From the NCBI GenBank assembly GCA_036002485.1, contig DASYTI010000173.1, positions 1 to 41,246 on the forward strand: a stretch of 41,246 bases of DNA. Direction: 5' to 3'. This document shows, piece after piece, positions 16,190 to 24,330 of the stretch (the first letter of the stretch is position 1; each line of letters begins with the position of its first letter). This DNA is from Candidatus Methylomirabilota bacterium. GTDB lineage: Bacteria > Methylomirabilota > Methylomirabilia > Rokubacteriales > CSP1-6. The position numbers and the translations under genes were made by a program. The notes beneath the pieces were generated by a model. That model was not told where the DNA came from. It saw nothing but the letters and a program-made list of their open reading frames with translations, and did not search any database.

Positions 16190-16265
16190 CGCCATTTTGC
16201 GGAAGCCGGCAGTTACAGGCTACGAGTCTGTCTCAGTAATCTGATGTCCTCGCGTGCACGATCGT

Positions 16266-16342
16266 TCCACTTCGAGCGCCGGCTTCGCCGGCGCAATCGG
16301 TTGGGGGGAGGCTTCGGAAGGGGGGCGAAGCCCCCCTCCGAG
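16266..16342 (-). repeat. Post-stop two-hairpin element, copy 2
   Basis: Read on the minus strand it begins five bases after the SDR stop with CTCGGAGGGGGGCTTCG and then CCCCCCTTCCGA, a 10-bp stem with loop TTC. AGCCTCCCCCC and a short AACCGATT linker follow. The second hairpin is GCGCCGGC-GAA-GCCGGCGC, then TCGAAG. This is the shortest complete copy and gives the clearest view of the consensus. It probably ends SDR transcripts. Confidence 0.75.
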
Positions 16343-16347
16343 TTTGT

Positions 16348-17151
16348 CTAGGAGGCCTCGTCGCCCTCCCGAGCGCTCGGGCCGCCGTCGACCACGATGG
16401 TGGCGCCGTTCATGAAAGCCGAGGCGTCGGAAGCGAGAAAGATGCACGGGTAGGCGATCTCGTGGACCTTGCCCCAGCGCCCCATGCCCACGCGGCTCGC
16501 CACCGCATCGTAGGCCTTCTTGGCCACGGCCGGATCCTGCTTGGTCAGCACGCCCAGGTAGCCCTCCGTCTCGATCGGCCCCGGCGCGATGCAGTTGACG
16601 CGGATGCCCTGGCGTCCCCAGGCCATGCCGAGCGCGCGCGTGAAGTTGATCACGGCGGCCTTGGCCGCGCCGTAGTGGGACATCATGGTCGAGCCGTAGA
16701 CGCCCGCGATGGAGGACACATTGATGATGACCCCGCCTCCGCCCTGGGCCATCATCTGCTTGCCCGCCCACTTGCAGCCGAAGAAGACGCCGTTGACGTT
16801 GATGCCGATCACCGCGTTCCAGCCGTTGGCGCTGATGTCCTCGACCTTGGAGCGGAAGGAGGCGCCGGCATTGTTGACCATGATGTCGAGGCGGCCCATC
16901 TCCTTCGCGGTGCGCTCGACGAGGGCCTTGACGGCGTCCTCCTGGCGCACGTCCACCGCCTCGCAGAAGGAGCGCCGCCCGAGCTTCTTGATCTCGTCCA
17001 CCACGGGGTCGAGGTTTTCCTTCTTGCGGCTGCAGATGACGACATCGGCGCCGGCCTTGGCGAACTCGACGGCGATGGAGCGGCCGATGCCCACGCCGCC
17101 TCCGGTGACGATGGCGACCTTTTTCTCCAGCGAAAACGGCGACGCGGCCAT
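16348..17151 (-). CDS. Short-chain dehydrogenase/reductase (SDR)
   Basis: This 267-residue classical SDR binds NAD(P)H with TGGGVGIG (16-23). It has the structural NNAG motif at 93-96, and the catalytic Ser146/147, Tyr160 and Lys164 in NVSSIAG and SHYGAAKAAV. The C-terminal DGGP end is usual. An Arg/Ser pair after the second strand (CSRKKENL, 40-47) would favour NADP(H), but that is a rule of thumb. It fits the 2,4-dienoyl-CoA reductase or 3-oxoacyl reductase groups, and its position upstream of a thiolase is consistent with acyl-CoA metabolism. CGGGAGGCACC precedes ATG 17151. A post-stop hairpin element follows its stop. Confidence 0.9.
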   Translation of the reverse strand: MAASPFSLEKKVAIVTGGGVGIGRSIAVEFAKAGADVVICSRKKENLDPVVDEIKKLGRRSFCEAVDVRQEDAVKALVERTAKEMGRLDIMVNNAGASFRSKVEDISANGWNAVIGINVNGVFFGCKWAGKQMMAQGGGGVIINVSSIAGVYGSTMMSHYGAAKAAVINFTRALGMAWGRQGIRVNCIAPGPIETEGYLGVLTKQDPAVAKKAYDAVASRVGMGRWGKVHEIAYPCIFLASDASAFMNGATIVVDGGPSAREGDEAS

Positions 17152-17212
17152 GGTGCCTCCCGTGGGGACTTAGAGGTCTCCCGCTCCCTGAGGGGTTCGT
17201 GGAACGCGCGGA

Positions 17213-18037
17213 TTATACCCAAGCGGCCGGCGCCGCGCTCTCGAAGCGCATGGCCAGACCGGTGTCCGGGTGACGGAAGCCGAGCCGCGTGGCATGCAGG
17301 CAGAGACGGCGAAAGGGGCCGGCCGGGCCTCCATGCTCGCGATCGCCGACTATGGGATGCTCCATGCTGGCAAGCTGGACCCGGATCTGCCGTCGCCGCC
17401 CCGTCCCGAGAGACAGCTCCAGGAGCGTGGTGGCGGATCCACGCGCGAGCACCCGATAGCGCGTGATGGCGGTCTTCCCCGCCGCGCCCGACGTGGCGCG
17501 AACCCGGAGACTCCTATCCTCCACGAGGCGACTCTCGAGCGTGCCGGACTCGCGGCGCACGTGCCCCTTCACGAGAGCGCGATACACGCGCTCCACCGTG
17601 CGCGCCTCGAACTGGGCCTGCAGGTGCTCCTTGGCCGCGGGCGACTTGGCGAAGACGAGCAGACCGGAGGTCTCGCGGTCGAGACGATGGACGATGAAGG
17701 GTCTCCCCCGCGGCCGGCCGCCCTCGAGATAGTCGCGGAGCAGTCGGTAGGCGGTGCGCGCACGCTCACGCTCGGTGGCCATGCTGAGCATTCCGGGCGG
17801 CTTGTCCACCACGATGATGGCCGCGTCTTCGTGGACGAGCTTGAGCTCGCGGGGGAATCGGAGGCCTCCGTGCCCGGCGAGCTCGACCTTGTCGACGTCG
17901 GCGATGGTCGCGCGGCCGTCGCGGCACACGCGGCCATTGACGTGGACCCGGCCGGACTCGAGCCACTGCTTGAGGCTCCGACCCGAGGCATCGGGGAACA
18001 GCGCGCGGAGCCGATCCGACAGCGTGGGCGAGGTCAT
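17213..18037 (-). CDS. RluA-family pseudouridine synthase
   Basis: This 274-residue RNA-modifying enzyme has an S4-like RNA-binding segment at the N-terminus (SLKQWLESGRVHVNGRV, about 21-37). The catalytic domain follows: VVDKPPGMLSM at 77-86 and HRLDRETSGLLVFAKS with the nucleophile Asp120. It also has TVERVYRALVKG and TGRRRQIRVQLASMEHPIVGD, the standard RluA order. It isomerises uridine to pseudouridine in rRNA or tRNA; the exact site is not readable from sequence. Its ATG overlaps the stop of the ABC permease by four bases (ATGA), an unexpected coupling of an exporter to an RNA-modifying enzyme. Confidence 0.9.
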   Translation of the reverse strand: MTSPTLSDRLRALFPDASGRSLKQWLESGRVHVNGRVCRDGRATIADVDKVELAGHGGLRFPRELKLVHEDAAIIVVDKPPGMLSMATERERARTAYRLLRDYLEGGRPRGRPFIVHRLDRETSGLLVFAKSPAAKEHLQAQFEARTVERVYRALVKGHVRRESGTLESRLVEDRSLRVRATSGAAGKTAITRYRVLARGSATTLLELSLGTGRRRQIRVQLASMEHPIVGDREHGGPAGPFRRLCLHATRLGFRHPDTGLAMRFESAAPAAWV

Positions 18038-20538
18038 TCCCCGCGAAGAACGCCGAGAGGTTTCCTCCCGAGGAGTCTCCAGGTGCCGAGGAAGCCCACG
18101 CCGAGGGCGAGAAGCGTTGCCCCGACCATGCCGGCGGCGACGATCAGCGGCGAGCCCGCTCCCACGCGGACGTCGAGGGCCCAGTGGAGGACGCCCCAGG
18201 CGAGGGCGGCCGCGAAGAGGGACCCGCAGAGCCCCGCCGCCATGCCGAGAAGCGCGTACTCCACGGCGAAGAGGCGCGCCACGAACCCGCGGGTGGCGCC
18301 CAGGGCCTTGAGGAGCACGCTCTGATAGAGCCGCTGATAGCGGCTGACGCCGAGCGCCCCCGCCGTGACGATCACGCCCGTGGCGACGCTGACCCCGGCC
18401 AGGAGCCGGATGGCCAGCGCGATCTGGTCGAGCACCCCGGAGAGGCGCTCGAGGACTTCGCGGACGGGGATGACCGTGATGTTCGGAAAGGCCGCGATCA
18501 CGGCTGACTGGATGGCGCCTTCCTCCTCCGGCCTCGCGCGCGCCGTGGCCAGATAGGTGGCGGGCGCGGCGTCCAGGGCCCCCGGGGAGAAGATCACGAA
18601 GAAATTGGTATTGAAGCTCTGCCAGTCCACCTGCCGGAGATTGGCGACTCGCGCCTGCACCGTCACCCCCTGGATGTCGAAGCCGAGGGTGCCGCCTATC
18701 GTGATGCCGAGGCTCTTGGCGATCTCCTCCTCTACGGAGATCAGGGGCTCACGCCTGGCTTCCTCCTCGGTCCACCAGCGACCCGTCACGACCGTATTGT
18801 GCTCGGGCGGCCGGGCGCCCCAGGTCAGCACGTACTCGCGCGAGAGATACCAGGTTTCCTCGCGCAGGTGCCGGGGGGCATGGGCGACGGGCCTGCCATT
18901 GATCATGGCCAGGCGCGAGCGGACGACGGGGGTGAGGTCGGGCGGGCGGCCGGTTCGATCGGTGACGAGCTTCCGGAAGGGCTCGGCCTGATCGGGCTGG
19001 ATGTCGAGGAAGAAGAAAGCCGGAGACCGTTCCGGTCCACGGTCGACCAGGTCAGCGCGCAGGCTTTGCTCGAGAAGGGCCACCGTCACGATGAGCATCA
19101 CGGCCAGACCCAGGGAAACCAGCACCACGCCCGTGTGGGAATCGGGACGGTGGAGATTGCCCACGGCCTGACGCCAGGCGAGCGATCGGGCGCGCGGGAG
19201 CCGGCGGGCGGCATGGATCATGAGCCGCGCCGTGGCCCCGAGCAGGACCAGCGCGCCAGCCAGCCCACCCACGAAGAGCGCGCCGATCTTCAACGATCCC
19301 GCCTGCCAGAAGGCGAGAGCGGCCAGGCCCGCCACCATAGGTACCGCGGCCAGCCAAGGTCGCCGCCCTGGCAGCCGCGCCTCGACGTCGCGACGCAGGA
19401 TCAAGGCCGGCGGTACGCGACGGATATCGAGCAGCGGCCACAGCGCGAAGAGCAGCGTGAGCCCCGTGCCCATGGCTAGCCCGGCCGCTACGGAACGAAG
19501 CGAGAGAGAGGCTTCGAGAGGAAAGGGGAGGAGCGGTGAGAGCGCGGGCACCAGGGCCCGCTGGAGCCCGGTGCCCAGCGCGGCGCCCAGCAGGCTGCCC
19601 GCGAATCCCAGGAGCACGGTCTGGAGGAGATAGGCAGCGAGGATCTGGCGCCACCCGGCGCCCAGGGACTTGAGCACGGCAATGGTGTCGAGCTTGCCGC
19701 GGACGAAAGTGCGCACGCTCGTGGCCACGCCGATGCCGCCCACCATGAGAGCGACCAGGCCGGTGAGGCCGAGGTAGACGGTGAGCTGGTCCCAGAAGCG
19801 GCGCATTCCCGGTTGCGCCTGCCCGTACGTGATGATCCGCACGGAGGGATCCGGCAGCCTCTCGGCGAGCGCCTCCTTGAAGGCCTCCGCGCTCGTGCCC
19901 ATGGGAAGGCGGAAGAGCATCCGGTGACGGACGCGGCTGCCGGGCCGCACGAGGTGCGTGAGCGCGAGATCCTCGGGGGCGATCATCACGCGCGGCCCGA
20001 GCGAGAAGACACCCACGGCGCGGTCCGGCTCCTGGCGGATGACGCCGCTGATGAGAAAGTCGCCCTCGCCTATCCTCATGGCATCGCCCACGGAGAGCCC
20101 GAGCTTCTGCAGCAGAGACGGGTGAACGAGGGCCCGGCCATTGCCGACGAGCATGGCCAGCGGCCCTGCGGGCTCCGTCAAGAGCTCGCCGTAGAGCGGG
20201 TAGCCCGGCCTCACGGTCTTGAGCTCGACAACCTGGCTGCGTCCGGCCACGCTCGACATGGCGACCAGCTCGTGGAGACCGAGCGTCTCGACCCCGCCCC
20301 GCGCGAGCTCGCTCACCGCGGCTTCCGCGGGGACCGACAGCGGCTGGCTGCTTCGTATCTCGACGTCACCGCCCATGAGCGCGCGAGCCGAGCGGCCCAC
20401 CGTGCGCTCGAGGCTCGCCGCGAAGCTCCCCACGGCGACGAGGGCGGCCACGCCCAGGGTGATGCAGGCGATGAGATACGAGAACTGGCGCGAGGCTCCC
20501 CGCGTCTCCCGCCAGGCCAGCCTCAGCGTGAACTTCAC
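18034..20538 (-). CDS. FtsX/MacB-type ABC exporter permease (YbbP-like)
   Basis: This is an 834-residue inner-membrane permease. It opens MKFTLRLAWRETRGASRQFSYLIACITLGVAALVAVGSF, the YbbP-type first helix. A periplasmic domain follows, then a first FtsX block at about 240-370 (GLVALMVGGIGVATSVRTFVR). A pair of central helices lies at about 395-440. A second periplasmic domain and a second FtsX block (about 715-830, AIRLLAGVSVATGVIVTAGAL) complete the duplicated arrangement of the LolCDE-like/YbbP family. With the adjacent ATPase it should move or extract a hydrophobic or lipid-like substrate. The gene starts 114 bases after the ATPase stop. That gap contains a short GC hairpin. Its stop is fused by an ATGA overlap to the pseudouridine synthase gene. 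Confidence 0.9.
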   Translation of the reverse strand: MKFTLRLAWRETRGASRQFSYLIACITLGVAALVAVGSFAASLERTVGRSARALMGGDVEIRSSQPLSVPAEAAVSELARGGVETLGLHELVAMSSVAGRSQVVELKTVRPGYPLYGELLTEPAGPLAMLVGNGRALVHPSLLQKLGLSVGDAMRIGEGDFLISGVIRQEPDRAVGVFSLGPRVMIAPEDLALTHLVRPGSRVRHRMLFRLPMGTSAEAFKEALAERLPDPSVRIITYGQAQPGMRRFWDQLTVYLGLTGLVALMVGGIGVATSVRTFVRGKLDTIAVLKSLGAGWRQILAAYLLQTVLLGFAGSLLGAALGTGLQRALVPALSPLLPFPLEASLSLRSVAAGLAMGTGLTLLFALWPLLDIRRVPPALILRRDVEARLPGRRPWLAAVPMVAGLAALAFWQAGSLKIGALFVGGLAGALVLLGATARLMIHAARRLPRARSLAWRQAVGNLHRPDSHTGVVLVSLGLAVMLIVTVALLEQSLRADLVDRGPERSPAFFFLDIQPDQAEPFRKLVTDRTGRPPDLTPVVRSRLAMINGRPVAHAPRHLREETWYLSREYVLTWGARPPEHNTVVTGRWWTEEEARREPLISVEEEIAKSLGITIGGTLGFDIQGVTVQARVANLRQVDWQSFNTNFFVIFSPGALDAAPATYLATARARPEEEGAIQSAVIAAFPNITVIPVREVLERLSGVLDQIALAIRLLAGVSVATGVIVTAGALGVSRYQRLYQSVLLKALGATRGFVARLFAVEYALLGMAAGLCGSLFAAALAWGVLHWALDVRVGAGSPLIVAAGMVGATLLALGVGFLGTWRLLGRKPLGVLRGE

Positions 20539-20548
20539 CTCTCAAGAT

Positions 20549-20571
20549 CCCTCTCCCCTCTGGGGGGAGGG
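20549..20571. other. GC-rich inverted repeat between ATPase and permease genes
   Basis: CCCTCTCCCCTCTGGGGGGA followed by GGG folds as an imperfect stem around TCT. It lies 10 bases before the permease start on the minus strand, inside a presumed operon. It could adjust permease expression or simply be a short intergenic repeat; it resembles the outer arms of the repeat at 471-505. Confidence 0.45.
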
Positions 20572-20652
20572 CCGCCATTCGAGCCGAGACACGGCCGAGC
20601 TGCCGCAGGTACGAGCGTGGCGAGGCGAGGACCGGTCAGTGAGGGGCCGTAG

Positions 20653-21348
20653 TCATCCCGCGCCATTGCTCATCTCGTCGCTGACGATGCGACCGTCGCG
20701 CAGGGTGATGACACGGGCGGCGAGCGCGGCCAGGGCTGGGTCGTGGGTCACCAGCACGAGCGTGCTGCCGAGATTGCGGTTGAGCGCGACGATCAGGTCG
20801 ATGATCTGCTTGCCCGTGGCGGAGTCCAGATTGCCGGTGGGCTCGTCGGCCAGGAGCAGGGACGGTCGCCGTGCCACCGCGCGGGCCACGGCCACCCGTT
20901 GCTGCTCTCCCCCGGAAAGCTGGACGGGATAGTGATGCCCGCGCTCGGCGAGCCCCACCTCGTCGAGGAGAGAGCGGGCCCGGTCCATGGCGCCGGCCTC
21001 GCCGCTGAGCTCGAGAGGCACGGCCACGTTCTCGAGGGCGGTCAGGGTCGGAATGAGGTGAAAGGACTGGAACACATAGCCGATGGTGTCGCGACGGAAG
21101 CGGGCCAGCTCGTCTTCACCGAGCGAGGTGATCTCGACGCCCCGCACGGTGACGTGGCCGGTGGTGGGGCGGTCGAGGCCCGCCATGAGTCCGAGCAGGG
21201 TCGACTTCCCGCTGCCCGAAGGGCCGGCGATGGCCACAAACTGCCGGGCGGGCACCTCCAGCGTGATGTCGGTCAGCACGTCCACGGGCCGGCCGCCGCT
21301 TTCGAGGCGCATGCTGAGCCCGCGCACCGTGATCATGATGACAGCCAT
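20653..21348 (-). CDS. ABC transporter ATP-binding protein (YbbA/LolD-like)
   Basis: This is a 231-residue nucleotide-binding subunit. Walker A is GPSGSGKST, the Q-loop is YVFQSFHLIPTLTALENV, the signature is LSGGEQQRVAVARA, Walker B is LLLADEPTGNLD, and the H-loop is LVTHD. The AGLDRPTTGHV and EPTGNLDSATG wording places it in the MacB/LolD/YbbA branch that works with FtsX-type permeases, which is the next gene. ATG 21348 is used; an ATG at 21336 (MITVRGLSM) is equally close to the family start, and a GTG at 21357 is also in frame. It is divergent from the di-haem cytochrome gene. Confidence 0.92.
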   Translation of the reverse strand: MAVIMITVRGLSMRLESGGRPVDVLTDITLEVPARQFVAIAGPSGSGKSTLLGLMAGLDRPTTGHVTVRGVEITSLGEDELARFRRDTIGYVFQSFHLIPTLTALENVAVPLELSGEAGAMDRARSLLDEVGLAERGHHYPVQLSGGEQQRVAVARAVARRPSLLLADEPTGNLDSATGKQIIDLIVALNRNLGSTLVLVTHDPALAALAARVITLRDGRIVSDEMSNGAG

Positions 21349-21513
21349 ACTACACACGCAGAGGATCGGCTGCAGCCGGAACAGACGGCGGAGTGCGTCG
21401 GGCAGATAGGGCGGGCACCTCGGGGTGCTGCTGCCGAACCAGGGGCACCCAGCTCGGGCTTGAGAACCCGGGAGTCGTTGGTTATGTTACCGTCGTGCGG
21501 TGCCCCGGTCGAC

Positions 21514-21519
21514 TACCAT
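21514..21519 (+). promoter_or_regulatory. Possible -10 element (TACCAT) for the cytochrome gene
   Basis: TACCAT inside CGACTACCATCG stands 25 bases before the ATG. The same GACTACCAT string precedes the enolase-superfamily gene and the IOR gene, each with a better -35. Here the -35 position (CGTCGT) is weak. Confidence 0.3.
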
Positions 21520-21544
21520 CGCGGCAGCATCTGAGGAGGATCCC

Positions 21545-22300
21545 ATGCTGAGACGATTGCCCCTGGGCGCTGTTTTGCTCGTCTGCCTCCTCGCGCTCAT
21601 CATCCAGGCCCCGGCCGGCTCGGCCCAGGACCTCGTGGCCAAGGGCCGGGCGCTGTTCAACGACACCAAGCTCTCGGCTGACGGCAAGTATTCGTGCGCG
21701 TCCTGCCACCCCGACAACGGCCACACCGACAACAGGACGTACATCGGCGTGGAAGTCGTGAAGGACGGCGATCCCAAGGGCCGGAGCACGCCGACGCTCT
21801 GGGGCGTCGGCACTCGCGCGGCCTACTCGTGGGCCGGCACCGCGCCGAGTCTGTCGGCGAACATCCGCGGTATCATCGTGAACCGCATGAAGGGGGCCGA
21901 GCCCTCCCCGGAGACGCTGGAGGCGCTGGTCGCCTACGTGCGGTCGCTCGACTACCCCGCGAATCCCTATCTCAAGGCGGACGGTTCCCCGACCGACGCG
22001 GCGCCCGCGGCCGCCAAGCGCGGATACCAGATCTTCACCGTGAAGGCCGGGTGCAAGGCGTGCCACCTGCCGCCCGTCTACGACAAGAAGGATCTCGAGG
22101 ACGTGGAGTCGGGCGGGAAGTTCAAGGCGCCGTCGCTACGGGTGGTCTCCCGCACCGCCCCCTACTTCCACGACGGGCGGTTCGCGACCCTCGAAGAGAC
22201 GGTGCGCTTCATGTGGAGCTACATGCAGAAGGCCGGCACGACCGAGAAGCTGACAGACGGCGACCTGCGCGACCTCGTGGAGTTCCTGAAGATCCTCTGA
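21545..22300 (+). CDS. Periplasmic di-haem c-type cytochrome, CcpA/MauG-like
   Basis: This 251-residue exported protein has a signal peptide (MLRRLPLGAVLLVCLLALIIQAPAGSAQ, cut near 27). Two haem c sites follow: CASCH at 51-55 and CKACH at 170-174. The C-terminal FKAPSLRVVSRTAPYFHDGRFATLEETV is the hallmark of the bacterial di-haem cytochrome c peroxidase/MauG family, including the distal loop and the FHDGR block. It is shorter than the usual 320-380 residues, mainly because the first-haem domain and the linker are compact. It could detoxify H2O2 or oxidise an organic substrate in the periplasm. GAGGAGGA precedes ATG 21545. The mature protein needs the cell's cytochrome c maturation system, not present in the window. 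Confidence 0.87.
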   Translation: MLRRLPLGAVLLVCLLALIIQAPAGSAQDLVAKGRALFNDTKLSADGKYSCASCHPDNGHTDNRTYIGVEVVKDGDPKGRSTPTLWGVGTRAAYSWAGTAPSLSANIRGIIVNRMKGAEPSPETLEALVAYVRSLDYPANPYLKADGSPTDAAPAAAKRGYQIFTVKAGCKACHLPPVYDKKDLEDVESGGKFKAPSLRVVSRTAPYFHDGRFATLEETVRFMWSYMQKAGTTEKLTDGDLRDLVEFLKIL

Positions 22301-22308
22301 CGCCGGGA

Positions 22309-22572
22309 TTAGCGGAACGCCGGGGCGATCTCCGTGATGAAGCGGTCGAGGTCGCGGCGCAGCTCGGGTAGCGGCCGGAACATGCTCGGGATGAACAGCA
22401 CGCCGCAGCCGGCGGCCTTGGCCTGCTGGAGCTGCTCGCGGATCTGCTCCGGCGTCCCGGCCAGGCAGGTGTCGCGCGCGTCGGCAGCGTGACGGCCCAT
22501 GCGCGTCTCGATCGTCTTTGCGAGCGCCTCGACCTCTTCCTTCTTGTCGGTGATCGAGCAGCGGACAAAAAG
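22309..22572 (-). pseudogene. Truncated LLM-class oxidoreductase (C-terminal remnant)
   Basis: Minus-strand translation into this stretch reads RCSITDKKEEVEALAKTI, then ETRMGRHAADARDTCLAGTP, then EQIREQLQQAKAAGCGVLFI. It ends ITEIAPAFR before the stop. This is the C-terminal helix-strand end of a luciferase-like oxidoreductase (the AGTPEQIREQL turn is characteristic). Upstream in the same frame a stop codon occurs about 35 bases before the recognisable homology, and the 200-plus residues of barrel are missing. The gene is therefore broken, with roughly 85 codons left. An ATG at 22500 could still allow a 63-residue peptide, but a function is unlikely. Confidence 0.7.
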
Positions 22573-22680
22573 CTGACAACGAGCAGGGACGCGCGCTCAG
22601 GCTGCTGCACAGAGCCCTAAAATTGCTGCGGTTCGCAGCCCGCGCCGGAGCAGGTGAGTTGTCCATACTACACTAGCGAT

Positions 22681-23304
22681 ATGCGCCGACTCTGGGCGGT
22701 GGTCCTGCTCGCCGTCTCCGTGGTCTCTCTGTCCGCCGCTCCGCTCGCCGCCGAGCCGCACGTCATCGTCGCCTTCGGCGACAGCCTCACGGCCGGCCTC
22801 GGCGTCAAGCCCGAGGATTCCTATCCCTCGCGTCTCGAAGCGCGCCTGCGCGCCGCGGGCTATGACTATCGCGTCGTCAATGCCGGCGTCTCGGGGGACA
22901 CCACGGCGGGCGGCCTGCGCCGCGTGGACTGGGCGCTCCGGAGCAGGCCCGAGATCGTCATCGTGGCCCTCGGCGCGAATGACGGCCTCCGGGGCCAGGA
23001 GCTCAAGAGCGTGCGGGTCAATCTCGAGGCCATCGTGGCGCGTTTCCAGAAAGCCGGGGCGCACGTGCTGCTGGCCGGGATGGAGATGCCGCCCAACTAC
23101 GGGGCCCGCTACACGGCCGACTTCCGCGCCCTCTTCGCGGAGGTGGCGCGCAAGCGCGGCGCGACCTTCATGCCCTTTCTCCTCGACGGCGTCGCCGGCA
23201 ATCCGCAGCTCAATCAGGTCGACGGCATCCATCCCACGGCCGAGGGCTACGCCGCGGTCAGCGATCGCCTCTGGCCGTATCTCCAGCCCCTGCTCAAGCG
23301 GTAG
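22681..23304 (+). CDS. tesA: SGNH-family arylesterase / lysophospholipase, TesA-like
   Basis: This 207-residue exported esterase has a signal peptide to about residue 24 (MRRLWAVVLLAVSVVSLSAAP). All four SGNH blocks are present: FGDSLTAGLG with Ser35, NAGVSGDTTAGG, ALGANDGLRG, and DGIHPTAEGY with the catalytic Asp/His pair. The order, spacing and length match TesA (acyl-CoA thioesterase I/protease I/lysophospholipase L1), which works in the periplasm on esters and thioesters. ATG 22681 is used because it starts the signal peptide; an ATG 27 bases upstream only adds polar residues. The CATACTACACT just upstream may hold a -10 site. A post-stop element begins four bases after the TAG. Confidence 0.9.
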   Translation: MRRLWAVVLLAVSVVSLSAAPLAAEPHVIVAFGDSLTAGLGVKPEDSYPSRLEARLRAAGYDYRVVNAGVSGDTTAGGLRRVDWALRSRPEIVIVALGANDGLRGQELKSVRVNLEAIVARFQKAGAHVLLAGMEMPPNYGARYTADFRALFAEVARKRGATFMPFLLDGVAGNPQLNQVDGIHPTAEGYAAVSDRLWPYLQPLLKR

Positions 23305-23308
23305 ATGG

Positions 23309-23450
23309 CTCGGAGGGGGGCTCCGCCCCCCTTCCGAAGCCTCCCCCCGACGCAGTGCGAGCCGCAGGACGTCGCGGGGCTGGGGCCCCGCCCTCCGAGG
23401 CGAGCAATCCGAGAACTGCGCCGGCAAAGCCGGCGCTCGAAGCGGACCAT
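23309..23450 (+). repeat. Post-stop two-hairpin element, copy 3 (long form)
   Basis: It begins four bases after the tesA stop with CTCGGAGGGGGGCTCCG and CCCCCCTTCCGA (stem with loop TCC), then AGCCTCCCCCC. A roughly 70-base linker includes GGGGCTGGGGCCCCG. The second hairpin is GCGCCGGC-AAA-GCCGGCGC, then TCGAAGCGGA. The first hairpin should end tesA transcripts. The rest of the gap, 23451-23499, shows nothing else recognisable. Confidence 0.75.
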
Positions 23451-23499
23451 TCCTGCTCGCCAGACCTGTGAAATGCTTTGACAAGCCCCTGCTCGGACG

Positions 23500-24330
23500 T
23501 CAGGCGAGCTTGGGGTAGCCGGCGGCCTCCGCCGCGCGCTGGCGCTCCAGGAAGACTTCGAGGTCGGCGGGGTTCACGCGTACGAAGCGCGTGAGGAGGA
23601 GCTCATCGAGGGTGGCGGCAATCTCGGGAGCGGCGTGAGCGTCCAGCAAGGCCCTGGTCATTCGCTCCCGCGCGTCCGCGTCCACCATGGGCGAGGCGAC
23701 GAGGGGCGCGCTGGGCGCGGTGATGGTGGTGGCCACCACCCTCACGCGCTCCGCCCGCTCCGAGCGGTGGCGCCGCAGTAGGTCGAGCGCGTATCCGTCG
23801 ACGGGCCCGACGTCCGCTCGGCCCTCGATCACCGCGTCGATGACGGGCACCTGGCGATGGAGGGGACCGAGCAAGCGCCCGTAGAGCGTGGGCCGCGACG
23901 GGCTGCGGTACGGGAGGAGGTGGAAGCGCGCGGCGTTGTAGCCGGAGTGCGAGTGCTCGGCAGAATACGCGAGGCAGCCGCCGAAGGTGTCTTCGATGGT
24001 TCGGTAGGCGCTCTCCGCCCGTACGATGAAGTCGGTGACATAGACGGGCTGGCCCCCATAGCGCGGCGGCGAGGGCACCGGCGCCGCCAGCAGGTGAGGT
24101 CGGTCGCTCCGCAGCGCCCATGGATATCCGCACATGAACACGCAGCCGAGGTCCTCGCGCGCCCACAGGTCGTCGAGCGAGACAGGGTCGGCGAGGTTGA
24201 GCACCTCGAGCGATACCCTCGCGCGGGCCGACACCCACTCGAGCAGCCTCTGCCAGGCCGCGGTCAGCGAGGGCGACCACGAGTACATGCGTGCCGAGGC
24301 GACGGGGAAGGTCTGCACGGCGGGGCTCAT
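23500..24330 (-). CDS. PhnD/SsuA-like substrate-binding-domain protein without signal peptide
   Basis: This 276-residue protein has the periplasmic-binding fold pattern of the phosphate/phosphonate-binding (PhnD, PF12974-like) group. Visible segments are DLWAREDLGCVFMCGYPWAL; YVTDFIVRAESAYRTIEDTFGG; ARFHLLPYRSPSRPTLYGRL; VIDAVIEGRADVGPVDGYALDLL; and a C-terminal helical end (VNPADLEVFLERQRAAEAAGY). No signal peptide or lipobox is seen (MSPAVQTFPVASARMYSW), so it may be cytoplasmic or exported by other means. Its ATG overlaps the stop of the preceding SBP gene by four bases (ATGA), hence the choice of this start. It is the last gene of the probable operon. The ligand is unknown. Confidence 0.72.
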   Translation of the reverse strand: MSPAVQTFPVASARMYSWSPSLTAAWQRLLEWVSARARVSLEVLNLADPVSLDDLWAREDLGCVFMCGYPWALRSDRPHLLAAPVPSPPRYGGQPVYVTDFIVRAESAYRTIEDTFGGCLAYSAEHSHSGYNAARFHLLPYRSPSRPTLYGRLLGPLHRQVPVIDAVIEGRADVGPVDGYALDLLRRHRSERAERVRVVATTITAPSAPLVASPMVDADARERMTRALLDAHAAPEIAATLDELLLTRFVRVNPADLEVFLERQRAAEAAGYPKLA

